Positions 11,712 through 25,900 of a DNA stretch of 64,000 bases are shown here, piece by piece. Position 1 is the stretch's first letter; each line of letters begins with the position of its first letter. Below the pieces are notes generated by a model. That model saw only the letters and a program-made list of their open reading frames with translations. It did not search any database and was not told where the DNA came from. The stretch lies in the NCBI GenBank assembly GCA_903813345.2, contig CAIIXF020000007.1:14676714-14740713 (forward strand), read 5' to 3'. The translations under genes were made by a program, and so were the position numbers. This DNA is from Owenia fusiformis (lineage: Eukaryota > Annelida > Polychaeta > Sabellida > Oweniidae).

Positions 11712-13979
11712 TCATAACTCAAAAGCTGGAAACACTGCCTGGTCGGTATGAAGCACATCAATGAGAAGATGTATGGTACCTGCCATTCCTGGAAATATAG
11801 AACAGTCAGTAACATTTAATGGTTGTGCTACCCCTATCCATTTCCCTTCTGTATCTCATATATGACAGAATATATGAATATTAAAAAACGTATGAATGAA
11901 ATATACAGAGTGACCCTCAAAAAACAGAACCCTCCAAAAATGAAATATTTTTTAATACGTATATAATCTGCTTCATTTTTCATGTACAGAAACTACAATC
12001 TATTAATGACAATGTGAGACCAAATTCTTTAAATAACATTCAATATTCTACTTCATGATTAATTAAAAAATGTGCCCCCTTTTGAAAGAAAAGAAAATGT
12101 AAGATTTTTTGAAGGGTTGCACATCATTTGTTAAACACATCACATTCTTTTAGCTTCTTGTTAAGCTGCATTTTGTGAGTATAAAGGTTGAGATCATTAA
12201 TGAGGAAGTGTCCCGGCAACCTTTTTAAGCATCTTAAGGTATGGCTACACTGAGGGCTGCACCTTCTAAGTGATAATTTGGAACTATGTTCAATGCAATT
12301 ACAGTGCTTTCAGGTGTTCTCATGCCCCCACTCTAAGAAACCTCCTGAGATAGGTATTCTGATCATTTTTTGTTTAACAGTTCTCCTTTCTTCCTCTTCC
12401 TATTCATTATTAAATATTTGACTTTGATATCATATGTCATGCAATGTTCTCGACTGATTATTCTGCTGATTTCTTGAGAATTCATCAATGGAATTTCGTA
12501 AAGCGTTTTAAGTATTCTTGCTCAGAGGCCAGGAGTTACTGTTATCTGATGTTTTACTCGGTGTAATATCATTGCCAATTCTTCATTTTCAATTAGAATA
12601 TTAAATGAGACTTGATTTCACCTCTTCTTTGGAATTACCTTCTGACTTTCTCATAAAATCTCAAGATATGATTTTGTCTCAATAGTGATTTTCAGAAAAT
12701 TGGACACATTCTTAGATAATCCATGATATCACAAATAAACAATTTTGTGTCATAACCTTGATATCATATCATCATCCATAGATTCTAATTTGTGCACATA
12801 AAAAATTGGGTTGGTACTGGATAAGTATTAGGATAGGACAGGCTATTTGTTATACCAGGCACATTTTATGACACTTGAAATGAATGTACCATACCTTCAA
12901 AGAGTGAGTAAGGTCTATCAGGTGTATTACATCCATGTTTACCATAATCACAACACCATTCTGCAAACTGAAAAATGACAAAATGAACTCCAAATAAGCA
13001 CATTGATTTATTATTAATTAATCTATGTGTTTGAACTCATTCAGACTGCAGCTCAGTGTGGCAATTTTATAATTTTAAATATACATGTTTATCATGAATT
13101 ATTGATTAAACCAGTATGGCATAAAAAATATAGTTATCATGATGTATCATGTACAGCTGGTAAATGTCTATATCTATAGTAATAAATATGCTTTGTTGTT
13201 TTAATGTGCAGTACATGTGTTTTAGATTAATCTAATTCCAGTCATACATGAAGCATCCAGAAAGCAACCAAGTAATTCATACATGTAATGTATCATCTTT
13301 CTAGAACTAATACTACCTCTTCTTATTTAGAAATTGAGACTTAAAGAACATGGACAAGAAAAATACTAAATACTATATGTAAACAGGCCCGTAGCCAGGA
13401 TTTGCCAAGGGGGGTTCAATTTCCAAAAATTTCCAGGGGGGTTCACATTTGACAATTTTGGCCCAAATTAGGCTAAAATCACTAGAGAAGTGCTCAAAAT
13501 GGTCAAAAACTGCATGATTTTGAAAGAATTTTTGGCAAGGGGGGGTTCGCCCGAACCCTGCGAACCCCCCCTGGCTACGGGCCTGTGTAAAATATACCAA
13601 AATTCAGAATAGCTTAATAATTTAACTTTGTTACAAACTGTCTTTTCTGCTGGACATATTAGAGTTTGAAATTTTTTTCAGGTATTGCTTTTTTCAGGAA
13701 AAAATGACGATGTTAATGATGCCAATCCACATCTGTTATGAAATTTAAACATGAGGGTTCCTCGAAAACAGAGCCCACATTATACTTGTATATAAAATTC
13801 ACCTTTAATGCTCTGTATAGATGTCTCTCTTCTCCAGTGAGATTATACAAGGCTAGGAAGACATAAGCATTTCCCGCTGTACCATGACATATCCCATAAC
13901 CTTTCCGTAACAGACCTCGCTCCCATGTGACATCAACACACGTTAAAGCGGCCGTCTTGTATTTGTCAGAACGAAAAAC
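11712..13979 (-). CDS. LANCL1: LANCL exons 9-11 (residues 293-400, zinc-site and C-terminus)
   Basis: Exon 9 (13979-13803) is 59 codons and contains the Cys-His zinc pair in KGYGICHGTAGNAY. Exon 10 (12967-12895) codes FAEWCCDYGKHGCNTPDRPY. Exon 11 (11788-11712) codes GMAGTIHLLIDVLHTDQAVF then PAFEL and TGA. No AATAAA is obvious on the minus strand between the stop and the minisatellite. Confidence 0.92.
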
Positions 13980-16900
13980 CTGAAAGTATATATGACACAC
14001 TGAACAAATATTTCACTCTATTGAGGTGAATACCTGTACATCTTTCACAAGTGATATTCCACGAAGCCCGAAGGGCAAGTGGAATATCACCTTGTGAAAG
14101 TGCTACAGGTATTCACCGAAAATAGAGTGAAATATTTGTTTTATTATATCACTGTCTAGCTAAACATCCCTAATATTATTAAGTCATAGGTTAACATTGA
14201 AATACATATTTTTTACGAATCTACTCGGTTCGTCTGCCATTTTGACTTACACTGAACTACCACTGAACGAAAACAAATTCTTTGAAAATTCCCGGGAGCG
14301 TGGGATATCGCTAGATATCTCACGGTTGTCTTATCTGATTAGCATTGCCATTGAATATCGCCAGATATCCCACGACATGTGACCCGGTTTTGACCAATCA
14401 TACTGTCGCTAGCTAGATAGTGATATAATAATGTTAGATATTCATATGAAATATTAACTGGGATATTCAAATAAAAGTAGATATCAAAATAACCTTACAG
14501 TATATACGTATAATCATCATACATTACATTCAGATTAAATATACATCATCGAAGTATCAATCACACATCTTATCCTCAACTTACTCTAACTAAAAAGTGT
14601 TTCGGACATTGATCAAAGAAAGTCCTTGATCTATGCCCCATTGACATGATGGATCACAGACACTTTCTCAGAAAAACTATTTTGATTTGGAGGTGGAGCT
14701 ATACGTAAGAGTGAGAAATGTGATTTTACTAAAATAAAAGAATTATACATGTGCATGTGCATGTATTAGTTATTGTTGAGAGGCATTTGCCTTGGTCTGC
14801 CTTTTCATTCAAGGTCAGCATTCAGTACAATGCAGTCCTACATAAAAACAGATCATCAAATTAAATTCTCCATGTAAAGCTATAAACTTTAATTCAATAT
14901 AATATTAAATGAAGGAATACATATGAGTACAATGTATAAAATTCACTGAATTAGCATAATTTGATCTATGTTCAATTCAAAATGCTAGCCTGTAATGCAT
15001 ATTGCGTTAGGCAGCGACCTAGTAACTACTTTACTGCATCATAATTGATATAAATGTATAATGAATGAATGAATGGGTGAATTAAACTCTTCTTTACTTG
15101 CTCGCTTGTTCATTGTTTGTCAAGGAGACAAAATTCGACAATTTTCCTCATGGTCTCCTGAATGAGAACTCTCAGACAGATCACAATCTACATTAGTTCA
15201 ATAATAGAAAACAAACATACTTTGATTCTTACTGATTTTATGTTTAGTTTGTGGTAAACAGATTGTAAGCATGTATACATTAACTGTTGACTTTCTGACT
15301 CAATTTCATGACTGCTTTATACTCATTGAGCTATGACAATATTGTTATAAAAACAACTGGCAATTTAGATTAAACTTAATTGTCAAATATTTGTCTGTAT
15401 TATAAAGTCTGTTTAAAGTAAGGATAAACATCATTTCAAGTTTTGTGAGAATTTTTTCACATGACCTTATTCATCTGGGATTCTTTCCTTCCCCTACCTG
15501 AATTAACCTTCATAAACTTTTGTCAGATATGTTCTCCCTTTTTCTGCTTTTGCAATATTTTAATTTCTTGTTTTATTGTTTTATTTTTAAATGAGGAAGA
15601 AAGTCTTAAGACTTAAGAGGTGGAATAAATTAATTCTTCAAATTCATATTGGTAAAATTATGATATTCTGAAGGAAATACATTAAATTCATCTACATGTA
15701 TAGTACTGTATTTCCCTGAAACATAGATATTAGATTCTGATTCTTTGACAATATAGTGACAATGATCGATAGACTGACAAAGATTGATATGGTTCCCATA
15801 TTTTTTCATTCAAGCACAGTGTCTCTGACCCTCCCACCATTTTTTATTTTCTCAGTCACTCAAATGATTGCAGAGGGTAATCAAAATGCTTTTTGATTCT
15901 CCATGTTTGTATTTTGTTATCTTGTGAGATTGAAGGACTCATACAAAGAGCTATCTGAATCATTGACAACACAAAAGTGCTTCAATTTATTTAAACAGTG
16001 AATATCAAGTACTTTATCAATCCATGTTCCTGTATATCTGAATAAAAATCATACATGTACACTGTTTTATGTAGTCTGGTCGATGATTCATCAGACAAAT
16101 GCATTTTAAAGTAACTGTATTTTATCTTGACTGCTACATTAAATAAAGTTACTTAATGTATATTAATACATATATTAATGTTATTTACAGGGATGTATAA
16201 AACATGAAAAATGAAATTATCCCCTCCTGTAAAGTTTGGACATGATTAACTGTCCTCGTAATGGATGAAAAAACAGTTATCTTCTCTTTAAATAAACATG
16301 CTGTTAAATGAATGAAACACTATCATCCAAAAAGAACAACTTTTCTAAGTGTTAAGATGTTATATGTGATAGTTAACAGGTGTATTGACAGTTGCATGTT
16401 AAGGTAGGGTAAGGAGCCTTCATTTGATAAGTTTTTGTGACAGTTACCACTTAAAACATATTACAGTATGGTTCACATGTTATAACTGAATGGACCTCTC
16501 AACAGGTATTAACCCACATGCATGTGCTGATGTGAGAAATACGATCAAAATATAATTTACACTGGTGTTTACCAAGGTTAAACAAATGAAGCTCTTGTGG
16601 TAGTACAATCATACAACACAGAGAGGACACTTGGAAAGGTGCATAAAACCACAAATTGGACAATACTTTGAAAACCCATCATGTCATCTCCAGTAGATGA
16701 AAATACACTGGATAACTTTCTTCGTTGTAAGCTATGTGAGAAATATCTAGATGACCCTAAACTGCTTGTGTGTCTACATTCATTCTGTCTCAAATGTATT
16801 GTGGAATACACAGAAAATAACCCTGCCGAAGAAGGAAAAATATGCTGTCCGGAGTGCAAAACCGAGATCGAAACATCCGGGGATTTGAGCAACCTGCCAG

Positions 16901-19900
16901 TGAACACACTTGCGGTTCATATGCAGGAAAACACCCATGTGAAGCGTTTGAACGAGACTCTATGTACGAACTGTAAACTGGATAACTATGAGGTTCATGC
17001 AAGTGCGCGTTGTATGGACTGTAATGAATATGTGTGCCATGAATGCCTCAAGGCACATCAACGTGTACGGCTCACCCGAGAGCACAACGTCGTAAGCATT
17101 GCTGACCTACAGAGTGGGAAATATGACACAACCCAGCTGCAAAGCACGCCACTAACCTTGTGTTCCACACATAACGAGCCTATTAAAATGTTCTGCGGCA
17201 AATGCAACCAAGCATTATGTGTTGTATGTTATGCTACAGAACACAATACACATCCATGCAAGAACATTGCTGATGTAATGACTAACTACATGGATGCTGT
17301 CGCTAAAACCCTCGACCAAGTACAGGGCAAGATTGCTGGTATAACAGAGTCTGTTTTGGTTGTGGACAAATATGAGCATGACTTTGAGAAAAAAGTCGCC
17401 CAAGCGCAAAAGGGAATTGATGACCGCAAAGCACAGATGACACAACTCATCAACAAATTTTCTGAGATGCAATTCCAAAAATTACAAGATGTCTATGAGA
17501 AAGAACAAAAGTTTATTCAACAGAAAAGAAATAAACTGAACCAGCATGTTATGTCACTTGAAAACACATGCAAGTTTGCCGAGAATCTGATCTACTATGG
17601 CAAGGGTGCAGATAACATGATCGTTGGGAAAATGGTCCAAAATCGTCTGGAAGGCCTCCATGGGAAACATCTAGGAGAGAAGTTAGATCGCACCGTCAGT
17701 GTCTCATTCCAGGTCACAGAGGTAAACAACTTCGATCAGCTCTTCGGAAGCATAAAGCATGCCATTGTCAACAAGAAAGCTCCTAAAATGCCACCATCTA
17801 CACCCTCCATGCAACGACGTAACCGCTCTGGCTCAGATCCTCAGGAGGGTAAGCCAGATAAAAATGCAAGTTTTTCGCGTGTGGGCTCAATGAGAGCAAG
17901 ACCAGTTAAAGCAGAACATGATGTGAAAACAACCAATGGGCACGCAGAGTGAGACACTCAATGAAGGATAATATCACTTTGCAGTGAGGGATAATGAATT
18001 TTAATATATCACTGTCATATTCCACACTCTCTGATTGGTTCATGTCCTACACGTGATTAAAAAATAATAAGCAAATATTTCATTCTATCGAGGGCAATCA
18101 ATACCTGTTCATCTTTCAATGATTTTTGCAGTATGTATTTCAATTTTCAATTTATTAAACATATATGCATACAACAATACAAAATTGATGAAGGGAGCGA
18201 GACACCACTGAAAGGTGTATGGTGCCCCCTGTAACAATAAAAAATTCATATGAATTAGCAATAGAAGATGACAAATAGGTATATGAATGGAAAAAATCCT
18301 TGAACAATTATATTAAGTAAAAAAGGTTTTGTTCCTGCGATTTCAGCTATGATACAAAGCTGTTTTGGCCTCCTCCCAATGTCCCCGTTTCCTGATATAG
18401 TTGGTGTTCATGCTAAAGATAAAAAACAAAGATAAGAATTCTTGAGATCAAAAGTGCCAGAAAATGCCCAAATGGAATGGTGTTGTTAATTAGACATCAA
18501 TAGTTTGTTATTCCATTAATGTGAGTGAGGGATACAACAGTGAATGATAAAATCAAATATTTAATAAGATTTTGGTTGAATAAATGTGACACTTTTCACA
18601 AGATGATTTCCACTAGCCACGTTGGCTTCATGGAATCTCACTTGTGAGAGATGCACGGGTATTCTCCTCAATAGAATTAGCAATATTTGGATAATATTAT
18701 ACCAGGACATGTGACCCTTTGGCCCTTTATAATCTGCACATATAGCAATTCTGTATTCAAGCTTAGCTTTGACATTAGCATGCAAACCTAGTATAAATTA
18801 GGTAGGGAAAGGGATGGTGTCCAAATGTTACAGAATTTGTGAATTGGTTTTTTGCATGTCAAATCAAATATTGTTCTTTAGAGGAGATTAACCAATAACC
18901 ATTAATAAAATTACATTTGTCTTTGTCAAAATTTGGACACAATCCCTGAATAAAACTTTTTTAAATGTTGCCATCTTTGTATATTTTGCAATCTATATAA
19001 AGGTATATGTACAGTCGGCATGTTATTTCAATATTGTATAATTAATAATGTTTACCTTAACTTAGTTTGTGATAGCACTTAAAACATCTTAGTTTTTCTA
19101 AAACAGAACACTGATATGTCTGATATGGAACTTTAGGGAGAACATATTTCCCATTAATATATTTCTATCAAACACCAGAATATTTTCCCCTTCATTAAAT
19201 ATTATGAAGGCATGAACAACCAGAACGAGAATTTTTTTCAGAATAAATTCTACTGAAAATTGCATGATCAAAACATTCTTCAAAGTACATTTGGCTGACT
19301 TTGATGAAAAAGCTTTTTGTAAATAATAAGGCCCTCTGAATCAAACAAGAACTTTGCTTTGTTAGATTATTTTAAGTTTATGAAATTCAACACAAATTGT
19401 GCCAAAGAAGGAATTGTATAAGAACAAACCATCATACAAACATATTCGTACATATTTACCATGTGTACATGAAGTTAAGAATGACCTCTGACTGCATGGG
19501 CTCCAAGATCTAAAATAATTTATTGAGGAAGAAGTACATACAAGATGTGGATGTTCATCAGATAATGAAGTAAAAAACAAAAGACATACAAATGCATTTT
19601 GCTCAAAAACACATTACATTTTACAAGTTTACAGGTCAGAGTTTTTAGCCCATGGGAACCATCTCTAATTTATGACCACATAAAAAAAGTTATTTTTAAA
19701 ATCATACTAAATAAACTGCCAGAGACATCCTCAAACCATATGTATATTCTTTTGAAAAGTTTAGGGACCTGCAACAGCATACATGTTTGCATTAATGAGT
19801 ACTTGTAAATGTAGTGTAGATATGACATGCACATGTAGATAAGCCTACACTTCAACTCTATAAACATTATGATTGATGTTTAACATGCAAATCTATTTGA

Positions 19901-22900
19901 AACTAGAAAAGCTAGAAAATAATAATTATATTACCAGGTTCATTCAAGATCGTTCACTTTAATATATTTGAATTATGATAAAAATTAGTTGTACTTTTTA
20001 TCAGATAAGTTATTAAGTTAAAATATAAATTCCTGAGTTAATCATAGACAAGGCATCAACATGACTCATTATGTCACAATAAAGTAAGTTATTGCAAAAC
20101 GTTACAGAAGTGTAACAATTTGTTACAAAACCGACAAGAACCACTGATTGCTGTTCATAAACATAGTGGCTATAACAATATGTTTTGGTGCTCATATGAA
20201 AAGTACAGGGTGTTCAAAAAAAAACAAAGAAATCACGATATGGAGAAAACTAATTCAATTATATTCATTTTTCAGGAAAGAAAGAAGAGACTGTGTATGT
20301 ATAGCTCCTGAAGTTGGTAGATTGTAAAACATGATGCCTTGGACACCTGCTCAAAAGACATTTGTACTAGAAAAATACGAAAAACACAGTCAGGAGTGAC
20401 TGCAATCGCAACAAGACACACAGTGATAAATATCGCACTTTGAAGAGCAAACTGGCCATCATGCAATTTACCCAGCATGGCCAAAACCTAATCAGACCTT
20501 GGCACTAGTCTGCTCTTGCATCTAAAATCCAAAATATCAATTTAGAAAATCAACTTTTTTGACCTTTTCAAGGTCACTGAAGGTGGAGGAAAGGTCAAAT
20601 CTGAAATCTAAGGTCAGATTTGAACTTCTGAGAACTTATAGATGTTTTTAAAAAAAAATTGGTCAATTTGGAGCAAGTTGAAAAATTCAAAATGGCCGCC
20701 AAATTGAAAAATTCAAAATGGCCACCATGTAATTCAGCCAGCATACCCAAAACCTAATCAGATCTTGGCAATAGTCTGCTCTTGCATCTGTAAAAATTTC
20801 AAGTTGAACGGATAAGTGGTTTTCCTGGAATTTTGATGACAAGATTTGTTGAAAAATTCAAAATGGCCACCACGTAGTTTACCCAGCATGCCCTAAACTT
20901 AATCAGATCTTGGCACTAGTCTGCTATTGCATGTGTAAAAATTTCAAGTTGAACAGGTTAGCGGTTTTCTTGGAATTTTGATGACAAGAATTGATTTGTA
21001 GTCTCAAACTTTGAGAAACTTGGATAACATCATTTGTGACCTAGTTTAATGACCTTGACCTTCGACCTTGAAAGTTTCACTTTTTCAGACCTCAGTAGGT
21101 GTTTTGTAATTAAGCTGACCTAAATTTAAATCCAAAATATCAATTTAGAAAATCAACTTTTTTGACCTTTTCAAGGTCACTGAAGGTGAATGAAAGGTCA
21201 AATCTGAAATCTAAGGTCAGATTTGAACTTCTGAGAACTTGTAGTTTACCCAGCATGCCCTTAACCTAATCAGATCTTGGTACTAGTCTGCTCTTGCATC
21301 TGTAACAATTTCAAGTTGAACAGGTAAGCAGTTATCCTGAAAATTTGATGACAAGATTTGGTTTATGTCCCGCCCGCCCGCCCGCCCGCCCAACAGCACA
21401 AGACGAGGACAATATAGCACTTTTTCAAAGTGCGATAAAAAACGAATAACCTAGCCGTTGAGTGTTTTGGCTCTTCAAATTTGGCACAAATCATCTTCAT
21501 TCAATGTATGGTAAATCTGTAGACTGAAATCAAAATCACTCTGGGGAGTTAACGGTTATGGTCGAAATTCTTTCAAAACGCAGCCAAATGCCCTGGTTCA
21601 GGCAGACTTAAGAAGGCATTTTGACCATGACTGTAAAGTCCCTGGAGTGATTTTGATGAAACTCCACAAATTCACCAAACATTGAATGAGAATAATTTGT
21701 GGCAAATCTGAAGTGCCAAAACACTATGGTTAGAAAGTTATTTGGTTTTATTGTTGTGACAGTCAACACTGACTGCGTTTTTCGTATCTTTCTAATACTA
21801 ATATCTTTTGAGCAGGTGTCCAAAACATCGTGTTTTACAACTAACTAACAACAAGAGCTATACATACACAGTCTCTTGCATTTTTTGAACACCCTGTAGC
21901 TATTAAAAGGCATTATAGAGGTTAAAATGCACTATGAGGTTCAAAGGCACTATAGAGGTTCAAGAGTGTTACACCTCTAAGTGAAAAGAGCTTCCGTAAA
22001 ATGAGATTTACCTGTAAAATTATATAAATTATAAAACAGTTTAAATAAGTTAGTTTAGGGTGTTTAATTGACATATGTCCTTAGCTCATATTGGGCCCTA
22101 TACTGAAATAAATCTCTCAAGTCTAAGGTGAAGTCATCTAAAAAATTGTAATTTTTTATCAATAGCAATTGGTTGTTAAGTTGTAAACATCAGACAGTAC
22201 ATTCTTTGTGTGTTAAATCAACTATAATGATCATCAGAAGGTGAGCAACAAAAAAGTAAATACTTGGATGAATATTTCTACTTTGTATTCATACTAATGT
22301 ATAAGTGTATTAAAGTGCCAGTGGGTGTCCTACATTGACCAAGCTATTCCAATATATTAGAGCCAACTAAAGTAAATGAATATCTGATATATCCATTCAA
22401 TGATTTCAACATGTAATTGGTCTTTTATAGCATCCTTCAAGATCAGTCAGTCCTTCACTGCTTTCATAGCATATAATGAATGTAATGCAATGCATTACTC
22501 TTGGGCCAAGGATGCTTTTATAGAGCATGTTCTGACTTTGGTCACCAGCTCCTACCCACTGACTGGTCAATGGCAATGAGATGGCCTTCGACCTTGAGCC
22601 TTCACCTTTTTGTTTGAACTTGACCCCCTGCTGTGATCTACCCCATTATACAGGTAGACTGTAAATCTAGTAAATCTAGTAAATCTCGTAAATCTAGTAA
22701 ACCTAGTAAATCTAGTAAAATCTTGTAAAATCTCGTAAACTGTTTAGGGACCATTCATTTGATATCAATGTCAGTCTCTATGTAAGAGTATTGGTGATTA
22801 TGATTCCTTTTACAACATTAGAAAAATACCTTCTCTGCATTAAAATTCAGAGTCATTCCTTTCATCAAATAATCAATATACAAATTTTTTAACAAAATTG

Positions 22901-25900
22901 TGAAATATTATAATAAAAAAGAATGTTTAAGGGGCTGATATGATATGGCTTTAAACTATTAATTACAAGGAATACAAGGAACATATCATCATCAAAACGT
23001 AAATGGAAAGCATTGTAGAAATGCCATACTATACTTTATGTATAGGTAAAGCAAATAGATTAATCAGTAAATTGTCTCACTAGATTCCCCTTACTACAGC
23101 ATTTGATTGTTTTTTTATTATTTTTTGGGGGTTGTCAAAAATCAATTTTGAAATTGCCATTTATCCATTCCTCTCACATTGGAACTTCTACAAATATTGT
23201 CAATTGAACAGCATCTCCAAAAAATAAGCAATAAATAAATTATCTGATAGGCTAAGCATTATAACATTTTGTGAGGGAAAAACAAGCCTGTGTCATTTAG
23301 ATGGTACGCATTGTCCCCTCAGTCCTTAAATATGTAACTTAATTTGTTAATAGAGCATGCTTCTTGGGTGGGTTGTGTATGATGATAAAATGGGTGTACC
23401 ATTTGATAACCATTTTGTTATCTAGTACTAACATATAGTTGTTTTGTAACTAAATATAATGAAATAAAAGGTAGAATTTTTTCTACATGTTCATTTCATT
23501 CATACAAAGGCATTTTCAGTGCTTTTTCGACATTTGCACTTTATATCTTAAACATTGAATAATCAAGTTTTTACAAGATTTTACAAGATTTTACTAGATT
23601 TACTAGTTTTACTAGATTTACTAGATTTACTAGATTTACAGTCTACCCATTATACATACATACTCACTGATTATCTCATATCTCTTCAAATCCCTTTATA
23701 ATAGTGTATGGTAAAAATAGTGCTGTTTTAATTTTCAAATCAAAAAGTATAAACCGCAGCACAACAATGTTTGAATGAAAGTCTATTATATTATTGAATA
23801 AGGAAAATTATCATTGAATTGACACCTGGGGAGAAGATGATATCAAAGAGTCTATTTGTGCAGCTTCTTCATGGGCTATATGACCTCATAAATAGTGTTG
23901 ATTTTATTCCTACATGGCAAGTTATGCCTACTGACTACTCGTATAATATCTTCATAAAAAATAAAATGTTGAAAAACTTATAAGTTGTCTTATTCAGCAT
24001 ATCTTATTACAAGCTAAATATATTTGTAAATGTTTGATAGAATCTAAGGTGAATAATAAACATGATAATGCATCGCAGCATGATTACATGGTATGCTTGC
24101 ACATGCACATGCATTATATGTTGAGCAGCCTGTTCAAATAGATATGTTTATTTGGCATTAATGAGCTTTTTTCAAAACAGATCTACTGTACACTACTTGT
24201 TTTTCAGAGAAAATGGGCCTTTTTGAGGATGAGCCTTAATTTTTTTAAATATGGGCATACTTTCCAAAAGTGGACCATAATTTTCAAAAGGAGAGGGGTC
24301 TTTAGAATACCCTTTTTAATTTGGAGATCTATCCCTGTTTTACATTTGCAAATTTATGGGAAAACAAAATTAACTCCCTAAAACAGGTACACTACCCTCT
24401 TTATGAAATTAACCATCATTCTGAAAAGTATAAACAATATGTATTTAATTTATCATTGATCAATAAAAAAAGAAAAACATGTAGGCCATAATATACAGTA
24501 GTTCATTATGGCTTCTGTAGGAGCTGTTCTCATTTGTCCTTTACTTAGAAACATGACATTACACAGGCCTATTGGCAATGCTCTAGATTTTAATGATAAT
24601 ATACCTGTTTAGAGATAAACTATAACCCTCCACTATTTTAACAAAACTCTAAGCTCAAAACCTATCACAACTCTACTTTAACCCTTTCTTGAATAACTTG
24701 GCCTTGTAATTTATAACACTCTCAGACACAACTAAATTAGATGTCTAACTTAAAGAGGTGCAATGTGCAAGCTAATCAATGAATGAAGGAAATGAAATGT
24801 AAGGTACAATATAAAATAATCTCATGTGAATTCTTTTCAGTATTTTAGATAATTTTTAGAATACATTAGCTTTATGTTCTCAGGGATTGTGCCAGGCTTC
24901 TGCATGCCACTTTGCATGTTTGGTATACAATATGAAATGCATTGACTTGTATGTTGTAAATCTGTGTGCTTTTACATAAGACTGTTTTAAGTATTACGGT
25001 GTTACATAATGTCATTAAAGAACATGGATGATTCATCTTAATACTCATTAAAACTTAAATTTAAAGATAGGTCCGTAATACACTGGTGTATGGGAGTTCA
25101 GCATTTTTTAAGCATTCTGCCCTTTTTAAGAATTTATCAACCGTCTATGGTGGCTCAAACCGACTAAGTGGCTCAAATTGAACTAATACTTATTACCCCG
25201 GGACTTATTACTTAGTGCATTTACATAACTAACTTTTGCACATATTTCAATCATGCGGCAATATAATATCATATAAGTGTTCTATTGCAAAATGACATTC
25301 CATGGTTTAACTGTATAAAAAGTGAAGAAACTAATTTGACAAGCTTTTAAAAATTATATAGAATTATGAAATAGGCTAATAGCTGTCAAATCATATTTAA
25401 TGGACAATTTTACAATTATCATACAAAAAATCTTTTAGTGTACTTCATACTTCGATCATACTAAAGCCCATTGAACTGGTTATAGATTACATTTGTTTTC
25501 ATCTACCAATGTTAGCTTGTATTCGCGAATGCAACTAATAACGCCTGTCTGCTACCAGATTTACCTGCTATTTTATGGGCAACTCATTTAAATGTGAATA
25601 GTACCTGCCACTATTCCATTCATATTTAAATGAGTTGGTCATAAAATTGTATGTTAATCCGGTAGCCAACAGGCAATAGTTGAATTCGCAAATTCAAGCT
25701 TAGTCTAACTAACTTTAACTGTAAAGCTATAATGTGCAATTGTACACATGTGCCATCTTTTGATATTGAAGCATTTTTATTTTCACAGATATTGACCCAA
25801 TCCTTGAATTTCGCTGTAATATCTTAATTAGAGACCATGACAAAACAAAGTTAATAACAAAGGATAAGACTTCTTCCCCCTCTTCTATACAATCTATTGT

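Noticed and set aside
13373-13600. 75-codon minus-strand ORF
   Set aside because: Spans a 202-bp MITE exactly; coding appearance is chance.
16578-17478. Minus-strand ORFs opposite the TRIM gene
   Set aside because: Shadow frames of the RING/B-box coding sequence; no homology.
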